Below are positions 46,131 through 58,765 of a DNA stretch of 64,000 nucleotides, piece by piece. The notes beneath the pieces were generated by a model. The model ran no database searches and was not told the origin of the DNA. It was given only the letters and a program-made list of their open reading frames with translations. The stretch's first letter is position 1. Every line of letters starts with the position of its first letter. A program made the position numbers and the translations under genes. Source of the stretch: Inia geoffrensis (Eukaryota > Chordata > Mammalia > Artiodactyla > Iniidae); assembly GCA_036417435.1 (NCBI GenBank), contig CM070904.1:43310408-43374407 (forward strand), in the 5' to 3' direction.

Positions 46131-46409
46131 ATATGGGGACCTATCAGCATTTTAAATTAAGGCAGGTGATAAGTGAAGACTTTTGAAGAACAAAGAAAGA
46201 TATTGCAGAAGTGTTTAGAGTTCCTAACACGACTGAAATATACAGTTTAAGAAGCATTTTAAAGAAATTTGATTCTTTTCCTTAGGATTAGTTAATGAAA
46301 CCACCCAGTCAATACTGGCTGAAGAAAGAGCAGCACATTAGGGAACATAAAATATTATGCCAAAGCTATCAATGTGTCCAATCATTCTAGTTTCATAGGT
46401 CTTGTCGAT

Positions 46410-46815
46410 TTTTTAGCCAGGTACTGTACAAGGCAATACAGATACAAAGATTAACAAAGAGGCAATTCCCATGTTGTGAGGACTCAGAGTAAAGGGAGAA
46501 GAATAAGTGATGATTTACAAAGCTTACATTATAATCATTATAATAATAATGATATAACAACATAAAATAATAGGTAAATAATATGATATAATAATGGAGA
46601 TCTCAGACGGAGCCAATCAGAGGAAGTGACAAACTGTGAGGCGTCCTCAAGGTTTGTGAGGAGAGTCAATGCAGGTGACATTACATGGTTACCCTGAAAG
46701 GTATACAGGAGTCTGTCAAGAGGGAAGTTTTGCAGCAAGCATTGTGAACCGCAAGAAAATCACATTCAGAGTCATGGAGGTGTAGAAGGGCATAGAGCAT
46801 CCAAGGAAGTAGCGT
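46410..46815 (-). mobile_element. L2-like LINE fragment
   Basis: 'agccaggtactgtacaaggcaatacagatacaaagatt', 'gaggggaagttttgcagcaag'-type segments and 'agtcatggaggtgtagaagggcatag' follow the reverse complement of L2 in order. It is interrupted by an AT-rich run at 46535-46590. Confidence 0.5.
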
Positions 46816-47099
46816 TGCTTCAGTAGCACTGTGGTTCTCGATTCACACACACTCAGATGGAAAGCTATGCCAGATTCACTTTGAAAAAACTCTTATAAAG
46901 ATCTTTTTAACTAGTTGTGTCAGAAAGTCAAAGAAACTTTTAAGCAGGGAATTAATGAGACACATTGTGGTCTTGTCCTGCCTTATGTGTCACATAGGCA
47001 CTTCTTCATATATATTCATAGATAAGTAGGCTTATCTAAGCTCTGATGCTAGAATTTGTTTGTAAAGACAGTCCCCTTGATTTTCTGCCTTAATATATT
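46816..47099. other. Unassigned non-coding stretch
   Basis: 'cactgtggttctcgattcac' near 46826 looks like the terminus of a hAT-type MER element, but I cannot follow it further. Confidence 0.4.
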
Positions 47100-47114
47100 T
47101 ATCTCCTCAGTTTT

Positions 47115-47331
47115 TTTTGTTTTGTTTTGTTTTGTTTTGCGGTATGCGGGACTCTCACTGTTGTGGCCTCTCCCGTTGCAGAGCACAGGCTCCGGACGTA
47201 CAGGCCCAGCGGCCATGGCTCACGGGCCCGGCTGCTCCGCGGCATGTGGGATCTTCCCGGACTGGGGCATGAACCCACGTCCCCTGCATCGGCAGGCGGA
47301 CTCTCAACCACTGCGCCACCAGGAAAGCCCC
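47115..47331 (-). mobile_element. CHR-2-like tRNA-derived SINE
   Basis: Reverse-oriented, with a (TTTTG)n tail at 47115-47139 and the head ending at 47331. The 15-bp TSD TATCTCCTCAGTTTT is at 47100-47114 and 47332-47346. Confidence 0.97.
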
Positions 47332-47346
47332 TATCTCCTCAGTTTT

Positions 47347-47639
47347 GAGAGAAATATTTTAAGTGACAAAATAGATGTACTGTCCTCTAAATAGCTTGGT
47401 TTAGATGTTCCCCACCCCTTACTCTATAGCAGATGATTGTGGCACAAATGTGTAATAAAAATCTATTCAATGATAAAAAGAATAATGTGTGTTTATACAC
47501 ACACATATATAAAACATATTGTGAAACTTAGTTTCTTCATCTGAGAGCTAACATATCTTGAAATATATCAACATGTATATAAATAAATTATATGTAATAT
47601 ATACATACATAAATAATAGATATACTATATCTTAGGTGA
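47347..47639. other. Unassigned, AT-rich
   Basis: TA/CA-rich low-complexity pieces (ACACACACATATATAAAACA near 47498-47517; AT-rich to 47630). No gene. Confidence 0.5.
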
Positions 47640-48160
47640 AAAAAATTGAATAATCATTTGTATAATATGACCATTTGTGTAAAAAAAAAGGGAAGTCAAT
47701 AAAAATATACGTGTTATATTAAATAGACCAGAATATGTATGGGTATTTATTATACAAAAGTGGCACCTCAAGTCAGACAGGGAAATGTTGTAATTATCTA
47801 ATAGTGTTGAGACAACGGGAATACCCAATTTTTAAAACTAATTTTGATCTATGTCTCACACTGCACAGAAGGATACATTCCAAATAGACTAAAGATTTAC
47901 GTGCAGAAACAATAAATCTTTAAAAATACTAGAATAAAACATGGAGAGATTCCTTTATAATTTCAGAGGGAGAGAGAGAGAAAGTCTTTCTAACTATGTC
48001 TCAACATCCAGGAAACATAACAATAAATTAATAAATTTACTGAGAGCATGATTCTCTGCAACAATTAGAAAAATGGGTATGTTACTAAAATCATATTTTA
48101 AACCCATCAGAAAACATATCTAGAAAGAGGACTAGATAAATTAAAATTCAACTTGTTAGA
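47640..48160 (+). mobile_element. Ancient LINE-1 fragments (ORF2 tail and 3' part)
   Basis: 'tatgaccatttgtgtaaaaaaaaaggg' matches an old LINE-1 3' region. Then 'gtgttgagacaacggga', 'atctatgtctcacactgcacagaagg', 'atagactaaagatttacgtg', 'actagaataaaacatgg' and 'tttctaactatgtctcaaca' follow the end of an old ORF2. Probably two pieces. Confidence 0.65.
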
Positions 48161-48868
48161 AGAAGTGTCAATAGTCAGCCACTTTCCACTAAGGACACAT
48201 CACTTCTGAGCATGGACCCAGGATGAGGCATAACCTCATTAGAGGGACTCTACTGGGGAAAAGAAAGACAATGGGATTTGTGATGGTCGTGAAAGCTGGA
48301 GTGACAGACTGTTAACTAGAGGAGCTCTTTCTCTGTGAGAAATTTGTTGAGATTTGGGGTAGAGCAGAAAGCTGGAGAGCTAGGTCTGAAGCACCTAGAA
48401 GGGCAGAGTATAATCTCTTGTGGTCTTGCGATGTTTAGCATTCAAAGCCCCACACAAAGAAGGGACCTGCTTCAAATACACAAATTCTCTCTCTTTTAGA
48501 TGTGGGTCAGATTCTTAAGTATCATGGGTGGAAAATAAGGAAATAAGCACTAAACCTCCAAAGGGCAGAACTGAATATTCTGGCGACATTCACCCTGAAG
48601 AAGTCAGAAAATGATCACATGCAGCAATCAAAATCCCAGGAGGGCACACACAGCTGAGGAAAATGGATAAATCTGAGTAGACAGAATCTTACTAAAACTG
48701 CAACCCAACCCAAGCTCAATTCCTGATTGGTTAAGATTACCAGCATATCATCTCATCGCCTAACAGAGACAGGAGAATCACTTTCTTGTGGAAAATAATA
48801 TTACTGCATAAATAGGAATAATCTTACACATGTATATTGCATAGAATTGAATATTAAAATAAATGTGA
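48161..48868. other. Unassigned non-coding stretch
   Basis: No gene or repeat recognised. Confidence 0.45.
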
Positions 48869-49206
48869 GGGATTTCCCTGGTGGCACAGTGGTTAAGAAT
48901 CCATCTGCCAACGCAGGGGACATGGGTTCGAGCCCTGGTCCAGGAAGATCACACATGCCACGGAGCAACTAAGCCCATGTGCCACAACTACTGAGCCCGT
49001 GCTCTAGAGCCCTCGAGCCACAACTACTGAAGCCCGCGCACCTAGAGCCCGTGCTCCGCAGCAAGAGAAGCCACCGCCATGAGAAGCCCCTGCACTGCAA
49101 CGAAGAGTAGCCCCCACTCGCTGCAACTAGAGAAAGCCCGCATGCAGCAACGAAGATCCAACGCAGCCAAAAATAAATAAATAAATAAATAAAAATAATA
49201 ATAAAA
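48869..49206 (+). mobile_element. CHR-1-like tRNA-derived SINE
   Basis: Sense long-form SINE (GGATTTCCCTGGTGGCACAG..., B-box GGTTCGAGCC) ending in AAATAAATAAATAAATA and AATAATAAAATAAA. The flanking AAAATAAATGTGAG and AAAATAAACGTTGAG form an imperfect TSD. Confidence 0.93.
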
Positions 49207-49457
49207 TAAAATAAACGTTGAGGCAGGAAATTATGATTGGTTATCAAGAGTAAAAGCAAACAACAGAAGTAGTCAATAACCATTTTCTTCTATACTTTTC
49301 CCAGCTAAAGATCTGGCCCAGCAATGTTACGACACTGGCTCATTTCTGCCTGGTGAGGGATTTTTTTGTTGGATAATTATCTACTTGATAATTTACCATC
49401 ACCATGACTTAAGTTTTCTCAGAATTTTGCTGCCATCTGAGGTTCATCCTACCCGAT
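49207..49457. other. Unassigned non-coding stretch
   Basis: No gene or repeat recognised. Confidence 0.45.
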
Positions 49458-49831
49458 TGTATTAGTCTGCTCAGTCTGCTATAACAGAATACCACAGTCT
49501 GGGCAGCTTAAACAACAGGAATTTATTTCTCACAATTCTGGAGGCTGAGAAATTAAAGATCAAGGTGCCAGCCAATCTGGTGCCCTAGTGAGAGCCCTCT
49601 TCCTGTCTTGCAGATGGATGCCTTCTCACTGTATCCTCACATGATGGAGAGAAAAAGCTCTGATCTCTCTTCCCCTTCTTATAAAGACACAAATCCCATC
49701 ATGGGGGCCACACCCTGATGACCTCATCTAAACCAAATTACCTCCTAAAGGCCCCACCTCCAAATGCCATCACGTTGAGTGTTAGGATTTCAACATTTGA
49801 ATTTTGAGATGACACAGTTCAGTCCACAGCA
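49458..49831 (-). mobile_element. MaLR (MST/MLT1-type) solo LTR, reverse
   Basis: Begins TGTATTAGTCTGCTCAG, then 'aataccacagtctgggcagcttaaac', 'tctcacaattctggaggctg', 'ctcactgtatcctcacatg', 'cttcttataaagacacaaatccc', 'ggccccacctccaaatgcc', 'ttcaacatttgaattttga', ending 'cagtccacagca'. It is the reverse complement of the family at 30188-30548. No internal sequence or clear TSD. Confidence 0.9.
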
Positions 49832-51304
49832 GTGATCCTTCCCTTCTCCCTTCACAGGAGTCAGAGCATGATTAAGGCTCTACCTGTCTACCCCTGCTTC
49901 TTCACAAGTGTCCCCCCCCCCCAATAAATACCTTATATGTTTCATTCTGTCTTGGCATCTATTTACCAGAGGATCCAAATGACACAGATAGTGTAATAAA
50001 TGTTAAAGCTATCATATCACTATGCTTCTTTGGAGCCCCAGATAAAGGGGCCAAGAATGCTGAGCTAATTTTAATGCGAGTTTACAAAAATGTCAAATGA
50101 ACAAATCTGATATATTTTTTAACAAGACAGTTAAGCTGGTCTAAGACCTAATATATAACACGTTTGCTATCTTGAATTATCAAGGCCATTGTTGCTCTCT
50201 TTGGCTTAGAAAACCTGAAAGCTTTCTGCAAGAGGTATGAAGACCAGACTTTCAGAAATGAGTTGTTGACGGTGAGCAAGGTAGTGAGCAGTCTACTCAC
50301 ATCATATTTGGAAGAATTCCATTCCCACTACAATATAATTGAATAGCTCTAACCTTCCTGACTAAAATTCCCTTGGAGCTTAACTCCATAATGTTCATTG
50401 TCTTCCGCCATCTGTTGATAGTGATATGCTACCAGTCTCTCAGGCTACCAGCCTGCAATCAGTGGTTGCTGCCTTACAGAACCATATGAAAACATTTCCA
50501 GAGACCCAGTCTTGGTCTCAGGAGATGACACGCACACAGTGCTGTAGACATGCCATAGATAAAGAACCTGTACAACTACTCTAGAAATCTTAGTCTACTA
50601 GTTCTTCCCAATCATACTTCAGCTATAGATATAGGTAAACAATCATCAGTTCAATAAGTAAGCTAACACACAGGTTCAGGTTGTCAACTCTGATACAAAT
50701 CAGAAGTATACATTAAGCTTTACTAAAAAAATGTCAAAACATTGACTATGTACTGAGAGGCTCACACAAAGCAAACAGAAATCTTGAATTTTCAAGGCAG
50801 ATCCTCAGGTTTTTCCTTCCTGTGTCAGACATATGTTTCAGATCCAGATAAAATGAGATCTCTAAGTGAGTTTCTTAGACAGCAGGAAGCATTTAGAGAG
50901 CTGTAGGGCTCATACAACATTCTCACTGGAGCCATGCCCCATGGTTCCTGCTTCCTGTTTACTAAAGATAATAAGTAGTCAGAGAGGTCCTGTTAAAGAG
51001 TGTTTCCTACATAAATATCTTCCTCCTAGCAAATATCTTTGGTCAATTTACCTGAAGGTCCAGTTGATAAGGAGATTAGATTTGGTCACCTGCCTTCTTT
51101 GTCTCCTGGGAGCATGTCCTTGCCTGCCATCTCACTAAGGGCATGAATGCACCATGGTTAACTGGCTTGACACCATCCTCCTGGTGAGTAAAAGATGTAA
51201 GAATGGGGGTAAAGAAAGAATTAAATACAAAGGAAATGGCTGATAGAGAATGAGAATTAGATCTTGAAGAGATATAAAGGAAAGAAGACTGAATTCATTG
51301 GCAA
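49832..51304. other. Unassigned non-coding stretch
   Basis: Contains a C run near 49912-49922 and otherwise nothing recognised. The 90-codon frame at 50866-51138 has no family resemblance. Confidence 0.4.
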
Positions 51305-51555
51305 TCAGAGGCAGAGTGGTCTATTCAAAAGATATAGAACCTGGACTTCATACTTAGGATCCAGTTTCCATTTTATTATGATTATTATTACCATTTACTT
51401 TTCTCATGCGGTTTAACCTCTCTGGGCTTGAGCGTCCTCAATAATAAAATGGTGATAATATGTTTCCACAAGAATGTTGTGAGGATCTAGATGAGGTGGT
51501 GCTTGGTACCTGGTTGGAGCACATTAAATGCTAGACATTTTCTTATTTTACTTTA
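51305..51555 (+). mobile_element. MIR SINE
   Basis: Good MIR sense order: 'gcagagtggtctattcaaaagatatagaacctgg', 'cggtttaacctctctgggcttgagcgtcctcaataataaaatgg', 'ttgtgaggatctagatgag', 'agcacattaaatgctagaca' (excerpts). Confidence 0.8.
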
Positions 51556-52804
51556 AAAAACAAAGATAATAATACTATTTTGGAATTTTTTCCCTTTTTA
51601 GTGGACATAACACAAACATCCCAAATATCTGCCACCTATTCTTGTATGCTTTACCTGTTCTCAAAACAGATGTTATATTCCTTTGGGGAAAATGTAATTG
51701 GTCTTACTGACTACAGAAATTTATGGACTAAAGAGGTCAGATGTCAATTCTATTGCAGAACATTTCTAAAAAACTTTGTTACGTTTATAAGATGCTTTTA
51801 ACTAATGCTACCTCTCTGGGCACTAGGACAGTATCAGGAAAAACATAATTTATAAATTAGGGGTCAGGGGAAAGGCCAAATAATTAATCAGCTTTATTCC
51901 AGCTCTTGCCTCTCTCTTATAGGTAATAGACATATTTGTGTGACTTGATAGCACATGCTAGAGCTCTATCTAAGAAGGCTCCTTTCTCAGAATATGCAAC
52001 TTTCCTGCTAAATCACAGTCTCTTTTTGAATGAAATGAAATGAAAAAGAATATTACTTGCTGTCACTTATGGACAGAAGTCAGATGCTAATGTCACTCAG
52101 GGCATTGTGGCAAGGTCTCCAACCAGACAATTGTTCTTGTGCCTTAGGGAACAGCAAAAGGCAGTGCGTGAGCTTGTTATCAAATTATTGCTATTTTCCA
52201 GAGACATGCTTCCTAGCTTGGGTCACTTTGAAAAGCAAGTAGTCTCTCTAGGTATGTGGATTTTTATGTGCATACATATCTATTTTGAATCTTATAACAT
52301 GGCTCGTCTAATTATATTTTGTATCAGGGTAGTAGGGATGTCCTCATGAAGACAAGAGACTAACAGTGTATGCTGCATGGCTCTCACCTGGGGTCTCCAA
52401 GATTTCCAGCAGAGATGTGCACCACGCTGTGATTCACTCTGTCTACAAAAAGAGTTTATCTTTGGACCAGTTCTGCCACCAGTAATTTGGCACTAATTTC
52501 AATCGACAGTGGACTTGAAATTACTTCCTTGTCTTATTACATTTTAAATGTTTTAAAAATGAAAATTCTTTCATGGCAGAAACCTCACAAAAAATGAAAA
52601 TCTTATCATTTCTTTTTTTGGTCAGAGTTCTTGCATACTCTACTGACTTCAAATATTGGTCTCCCATTAAGTAATGCCCTTCCGATGAACACAGCATCAG
52701 ACTATTGATTAACTGTGGTAATTGAATGCCATGATCAGGAAGTCATATTCTTCAGAAGAAATGAGACTAGAATGTGTTCACAACTCAGGCCCCCGGCTGG
52801 ATCT
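51556..52804. other. Unassigned non-coding stretch
   Basis: No gene or repeat recognised. Overlapping short frames at 52057-52349 have no supporting features. Confidence 0.4.
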
Positions 52805-52834
52805 CCGTGCTTTTGTTTTGTTTTGTTTTTGTAA

Positions 52835-54120
52835 AGTAATAGTCTTTATTTTTTGAGGAGTTTTAGTTTTACAGAAAATTGAACAAATAGTCTGAAGAGT
52901 TCCCATATACTCCTCCTTCTCCCTCTCACATTCTCCCTTATTAATATCTAACTCATAATTAGTGTTAAGTCCTTTATCAAATATGTTTTGCAATATTTTC
53001 CCCCAGGCTTTGGCTTGTCTTTTTATTCTCAGAACCATGTCTTTCACAGAGCAGAAGTTTTAATTTTACTGATGTGTAACTTTTAATTATTTTATTCATG
53101 GATCATGTTTTAGTTATTGTATTTAAAAAGTCATTGCCTTTTCAAAGTTTTATAGTTTTGTGTTTTTTATCTAGTACTATGATCGATTTTGAGTCAATTT
53201 TGGGGAAGGGTAAAAGGTCTGTGTCTAAATTTCTTTTTTTTTTCATGAGCATGTCCAGTTGTTCCAGCAATACTTGTTAAAAAAGACTATCCTTTTTTCA
53301 TTGAACTGTCTCTGCTTCTGTGACAAAGATCAATTGACTGTATTTGTGTGGGCCTATTTCTGAGCTCTCTATTCTGTTTCACTGATCTGTTTATTCTTTC
53401 TCAATACCACATTATCTTGATTACTATATCTTTTTTAAGTAAACCTTGGAACCACGTAGTGTCAGTTTTCTAACTTTGTTGTTCCTCTTCTATATCATTT
53501 TAGCAATTTGGGGTCTTTTGTCTTTTACACACAAACTTTAGGATTAGTTTGTCAATGTCCACAAAGTAATTTGGTGAGATTTTTAGTAGGATTACATTGT
53601 ATCAATAAAGCAAGTTGGGAATAACTGACATCTTGACAATATTAAGCCTTTCTTTCTATACATGAACATGGGATATCTCTTCATTTATTTAATTCTTCTT
53701 TGATTTCTCTCATCAGTTTTATAGTTTTCCTCATGTACATATTTTGTTAGATTTATGCCTAAGTATTTCACTTTTGGGTGTATGCTAATGTAAATGGTAA
53801 TGTGGTTTTCATTTAATTGGTGGTATATAGGAAATCAATTGACTTCTGTGTATTAACCTTGTATCCTGAAACACTGCTATATTTGCATACTAGTTCTTGG
53901 AGATATTTGTCATTTTTTTTTTCAGATTTTCTACCTAGACAATCATGTTATTTGTGAACAAAGGCAGTTTTATTTATTTCTTCTGAACCCGTATGCCTTT
54001 TATTTCGTTTTCTTGTCTTACTGCATAAACTAGGATATCCAGTAAAATGTGGAATAAGAATATGAAAGGGGACATCCTTGCCTTGTTCCCAGTCCTAGGG
54101 AGAAAGCAACTGTTTTGTCA
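52835..54120 (-). mobile_element. Ancient LINE-1 ORF2 fragment, reverse
   Basis: About 1.3 kb of old LINE-1 ORF2 on the minus strand, followed in order: 'tttgcaatattttcccccaggctttgg', 'ttgagtcaattttggggaagg', 'tccagttgttccagcaatacttgtt', 'aaagatcaattgactgtat', 'ctgagctctctattctgttt', 'aatattaagcctttctttctat', 'tcctaagtattt'-like text and 'ggacatccttgccttgttcc'. The catalytic aspartates are gone: the position of the FADD motif (complement of 53944-53958) reads FTNN. No long open frame remains. Confidence 0.88.
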
Positions 54121-54273
54121 AAAGTCCATATTCTATTATAAAATTGTGAAATCTATGGTTATCTCTACCTGACATTCACTAACCTTCACTGAGAAACGCT
54201 ATGCACAGCAGTGTGCTAGAACCCTTTTCCCACCTCCCAGCCCCCATCGAAAATCAGGTTGAACATCTACTAA

Positions 54274-55340
54274 AGGAAACCATAAGCAAAACAAAAAGAC
54301 AGCCCTCAGAATGGGAGAAAATACTGCAAACAATGCAACCGACAAGGGGTTAGTCTCCAAAATTTACATTCAGCTCAATATCCAAAAAACAAACAACTCA
54401 ATCAAAAAATGGGCAGATCTAAATAGACATTTCTCTAAAGAAGACATACAGATAACCAAAAAGCACATGAAAAGATGTTCAACATCACTAATTATTAGAG
54501 AAACTCAAATCAAAGCTATGAGGTATCACCTCACAGCAGACAGAATGGCCATCATCAAAAAGTCTACAGACAATAAATGCTGGAGACGGTGTGGAGAAAA
54601 GGGAACCCTCCTAAACTGTTGGTGGTAATGTAAATAGGTACAGCCACTATGGAGAACAGTATGGAGGTTCCTTAAAAAACTAAAAATAGAACTACCATAT
54701 GACCCAACAATCCCAATCCTAGTTATATACCCAGAGAAAACCACAATTTGAAAAGATACATGCGCCCCAATGTTCATTGCAACACTATTTACAATAGCTA
54801 GAACATGGAAGCAACTTAAATGTCCATCGACAGAGGAATGGATAAAGAAGATGTGGTACGTATATATACAATGGAATATTACTCAGCCATAAAAAAGAAC
54901 AAAATAATGCCATTTGTAGCAATATGGATGGACCTAGAGATTGTCATACCGAATGAAATAATTCAGACCCAGAAAGACAAATATCATATGATATCACTTA
55001 TATGTGGAATTTTAAAAAGGGTACAAGTGAACTTGTTTACAGAACAGAAGTAGAGGCACAGATATGGAAAACAAACTTATCATTACCAGGGGGATAAGGC
55101 AGGGGAGGAATAAATTGGGAGATTGGCACTGACATATACACACTACTATGCATAAAATAGATAGCTAATAAGAACCTGCAGTAAAGCACAGGGAACTCTA
55201 CTCAATACGCTGTAATGGCCTATATGGGAAAAGATTCCAAAAAAAAGATTAGATGTTTGTATATGTGTGGCTGATTCACTTTGCTGTACACCTGAAACTA
55301 ACACAATATTGTAAATCAACTATACTCCAATAAAAATTTT
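54274..55340 (+). mobile_element. LINE-1 3' fragment
   Basis: Younger sense LINE-1 starting in the AKETISK block of ORF2, continuing through the 3' UTR ('cacctgaaactaacacaat', 'ctatactccaataaaaattttt') to about 55340. Its 3' UTR is of the same general type as 6505-7705. No TSD was confirmed. Confidence 0.93.
54280..55053 (+). pseudogene. LINE-1 ORF2 C-terminal remnant
   Basis: Frame 54311-54628 reads [29 protein letters not shown] and the cysteine-rich [17 protein letters not shown], where the usual histidine before the last cysteine is asparagine. It ends at a premature stop (54626-54628). Frame 54820-55053 continues with [22 protein letters not shown] and runs past the normal ICGI terminus because the usual stop codon is lost. 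No endonuclease or reverse transcriptase is present. Confidence 0.88.
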
Positions 55341-57124
55341 TTATAAAAAGGACAGAGTTCATGGTTCACTTGGAGTTCCAAGTCTACTGGAGTGGCAAAC
55401 TTTTACACAAATAAGTATGGGGCAGGTTATCCTGATAGTATAAGCAAAGAACAACTAAGGCTGAGAGAATTTACAATTATATGATTAGAGTGATACAATG
55501 TATACTATTTGATAATAGAAGCCATACTCTATGTCCAATAAGGGGCACAAAATAAACTCTATAGGGGAGTTATCGTTTGGTGTAAGACAGTGAATATTTT
55601 TAAATGTTGCATTTCCTGTTTCAGGTTCTAAGAAAAAAGAAGTGCAATGAATAAAAAGGATTGCAGGAAATGAAGGCATGAGCTTCTAGATATTTACAGA
55701 CATCAGAATGTCTTTAAGGTGTTTGCAAGGCAAACTTCAGAAGCAATAAATTTTACTTTAATTACTTATTTTGTTATTATTTATCTTTTTAAATTCAGAT
55801 GACAATTATCTAGCTAGTTTTTCAACAGATTAATAAGTATCCGGTTTTTAACAGGCTCATTTATTTCTCTAAGGATTCCAGTCTTATTTAAAGAGTCACC
55901 TGTTGGTATAGATCCATAAAATCATTAACCATCATTCCAGGCTTATAATTAGTACTTGTAAAATTGTACCAGTATTACCAAGATCCTGAAGATTTCTGCA
56001 GAAAGTAATTTTTCTCCTTATTTAATTCAAAACCAAAACATTTCCTGACACCAGATAAGTCATCTAGTGAAAATTCAGACACAAGGCAGAAAAGCACACC
56101 TCACCATCATTTCTATGCCTCGTTTGGGACAACTGATCAGTACGTTTACAGTCTCTGACAAAAAACTACCCTCCTACTATGCCCTAGATATAAGTGAGTA
56201 TTTATCAAATATCACTGGGTCATATTTATTAATACAGAAAATAGTCCCTCGTCTTCCTTGCTCATCTAAGAATGAGTTACTATGGGAACAGTGGTAGACC
56301 TGTGAACAGTCTAGTAAAAACATTCCACTTAACAGAGATTCCTAGCACTTCATTCCTAAGAAAAAGTTTGCTTAGAAACCTGACATTTTCAAAAACCAAA
56401 CATTTAAAAAGTCATTTAAAAACTGTGCTTTTAAAAATATTTCTCAACCTTAAAAAAAAGCTCTGATTAGGAAGCTTACAAAATTCTGATTGATACACAG
56501 CAGACTCATTTAGATATTCTGACCCATATTTAATTTGGCAGGAGTATAAAATGAATTATCTATGGAGAATCTGTAAAGATGGATGAAATTATCAATAATT
56601 TTTTCCAGAATTAGCAACTAACTGATACAAAAATGTACAAGCAGTACAGTAGTAGCTTTGTTTGTACATGTTAACAACTAGCTTGATCACAAGGGATGCT
56701 CACCTCAAATATTTGAGGACTTTGTCTACATCTAGACAAGTGTTATCTAGGGCCTCTTTCATCTGTAACATTCTACTTTCTAATAAGTTCCTTTTCCTCC
56801 CATAGAGAATATAGACTACCTAGAATAATTAATCTACAGAGCTACTTAGCAGCAACAATATATTTCACGATATGTTGTTCCCAAACGATCACATTTCCCA
56901 AATAGTCAGGAATAAACAGCTGATTCAAGTAATTAAAAATTATATTTAAATGACATCAAGCAAGTGGTTTTCATTAATATACATCCCAACAATAATTTTG
57001 GTATTTTGCGTCATCATTGACAAATATTACAGTTACAGAAGAGTATCAGACTCCATTAAGTTTCAACATCTGTGTTCCTTTTCACAGTGTGGATGTCAAT
57101 TTGGTTAGCGAATGCTGTGAAAAA
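55341..57124. other. Unassigned non-coding stretch
   Basis: About 1.8 kb with no recognised gene or repeat. Overlapping short frames at 56067-56466 have no supporting features. Confidence 0.4.
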
Positions 57125-57225
57125 TTCCCTTTTACTCACTGCTGAATCTCAAGTACCTGACAGGGTACTTGACACATAGAATATATCAGTAAATATTCCC
57201 TAAATGGATAAATGAATAAATGTTC
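57125..57225 (+). mobile_element. L2 LINE 3' end
   Basis: 'ctgaatctcaagtacctgacagggtacttgacacatagaatatatcagtaaatattccctaaatgg', in excerpt, ends in 'ataaatgaataaatg' like the L2 terminus. Confidence 0.7.
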
Positions 57226-57279
57226 ACATTAGGTAGAAGGAATTGAAGCAAAATAAATAAAAGAGAAGTAAAAAAATTT

Positions 57280-57385
57280 TAGTGACCATTTATGTGACGC
57301 CAGACGTTACGCTTTACCCTATCTCACCTATTCTCAGCAATAGTTGAAGGAATAGGACTTGGGGAAGAGTAAAATGGATTGCTTA
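57280..57385 (-). mobile_element. Possible MIR fragment
   Basis: 'gaccatttatgtgacgccagacgttacgctttaccctatctcacctattctcagcaa' (excerpt) resembles the MIR complement 'tatgtgccaggcactgtgctaagcgctttac...ctcatttaatcctcacaa'. Confidence 0.55.
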
Positions 57386-58419
57386 ATTGTTAACAGTCAG
57401 AATTCAACATTTCATTTTTAATAAAGCAGTGATCGACAAAATTTCATTTTTATTTCTAATTCTTTCACCTTTAATTACTACTACATTTAGAAAAGTATCC
57501 TTACCTTGAATAAACCTATTTTCTTTCAATGACTATTAAAACCTTATTTGTAACTACTGTCACCATTTCACTAATTTGTGCAGCATTTAAGTAACCAGAA
57601 TCAATGATACATGCTTTGGCAGGAAAAGAAAGGAAAATGCCTCATGGATTTGCAAAGGTTGTAATCTTTACAGGTAATGATGACATATCAGAAAGCATTT
57701 GAGGAGCTGATAAAAGGAAAATTTTAATTATAATTATTGATTACCCTTTTCTGCTTCTCTTTCTAAGAATGAAAAAGGGAGAGTAAATGACAAAAGGTTT
57801 TTTTTCTTGCCAGTAATCTCAACTGAAGATACATCTTCAAGTGTTGCTTTCCTAGAGTAATAGCAAAATGAACTAAGGTGTTTTGATTCTCGAGCCCAGA
57901 GGGCTCCAGTGTGAAGTAAATTGATTTCTATTGTTTCTCCTACTGAGAATGTGTGTCTCCAGTGCAGTTACTCTTTCATGATTTTAATTAATGAGTATGA
58001 ATCAAATGTATTCAGAGTTTCCCCAAGAATAGTGAATTCTAGCAACATTTGCAAGGTATTTGAAATGATTCTTTATCTTGCTGCTGGTTCTAAAAAGCAA
58101 GTTCTGCCACCATTTTGGAGACCTGAGCAAAAAATAGCACACAAACTGTTTTCCCAGATTTACAGAATGTGAGACTAACAGTGCTAGAGAAATCAATGTT
58201 TTAATGGCCCAACACTGAGCTGTAATCTTCTCCAAGCCTGTATCACATGCTGCTCCAGCAAAACTTAAATCTGGTTCAATATTCTTACCTCTGGCTCTGA
58301 CAATATATAAAAATAATATTGAGTTTTGGGAAATCCTGTGAATGCTGACTAGTCAAATATATGTAAATATTTTCTTAAAATATTTCATGTCTGTTATGGC
58401 AAAAAGCCATGGCACCTAT
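57386..58419. other. Unassigned non-coding stretch
   Basis: No gene or repeat recognised. The 83-codon frame at 57921-58172 and its antisense partner have no family resemblance. Confidence 0.4.
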
Positions 58420-58545
58420 CTTTCACCAGTTCATTTCATTTCAGCAAACATCATCTGGTACCTCTGCTAGGAAGGCAGGATTCAAAGACAAGGTACGGTC
58501 CCATTTCTTCCAAGAGCTTATGTTAGCTGTAATGCTACTCATTTT
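58420..58545 (-). mobile_element. L2/MIR-like fragment
   Basis: 'cagttcatttcatttcagcaaacatcatctggtacctctgctaggaaggcaggattcaaagacaagg' (excerpt) and 'ccaagagcttatgttag' resemble the complement of an L2 3' end. Confidence 0.55.
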
Positions 58546-58644
58546 GTCAGCCCCTTACATTTTATTCATTAGGGAAAGCCAGTGACTTGTATATTGATTG
58601 ATAGATGTTTTTACCGCACTATTTTTTACTGAAATCAGCCTTAC

Positions 58645-58765
58645 TGCATTTAAAGTGTAAGCTCCTTGCGGACTGTGTTTACTATTTTTTCCCCAGAGCC
58701 TAGTGAGGGCCTGACACATGGTAAGTTAACGCACATGAGTTGAACAAATGTCTTTTGTGGAATAA
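58645..58765 (+). mobile_element. L2 LINE 3' end
   Basis: 'gtgtaagctccttgcggactg', 'tttccccagagcctagtgag', 'ctgacacatggtaagttaac' follow the L2 terminus. Confidence 0.75.
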
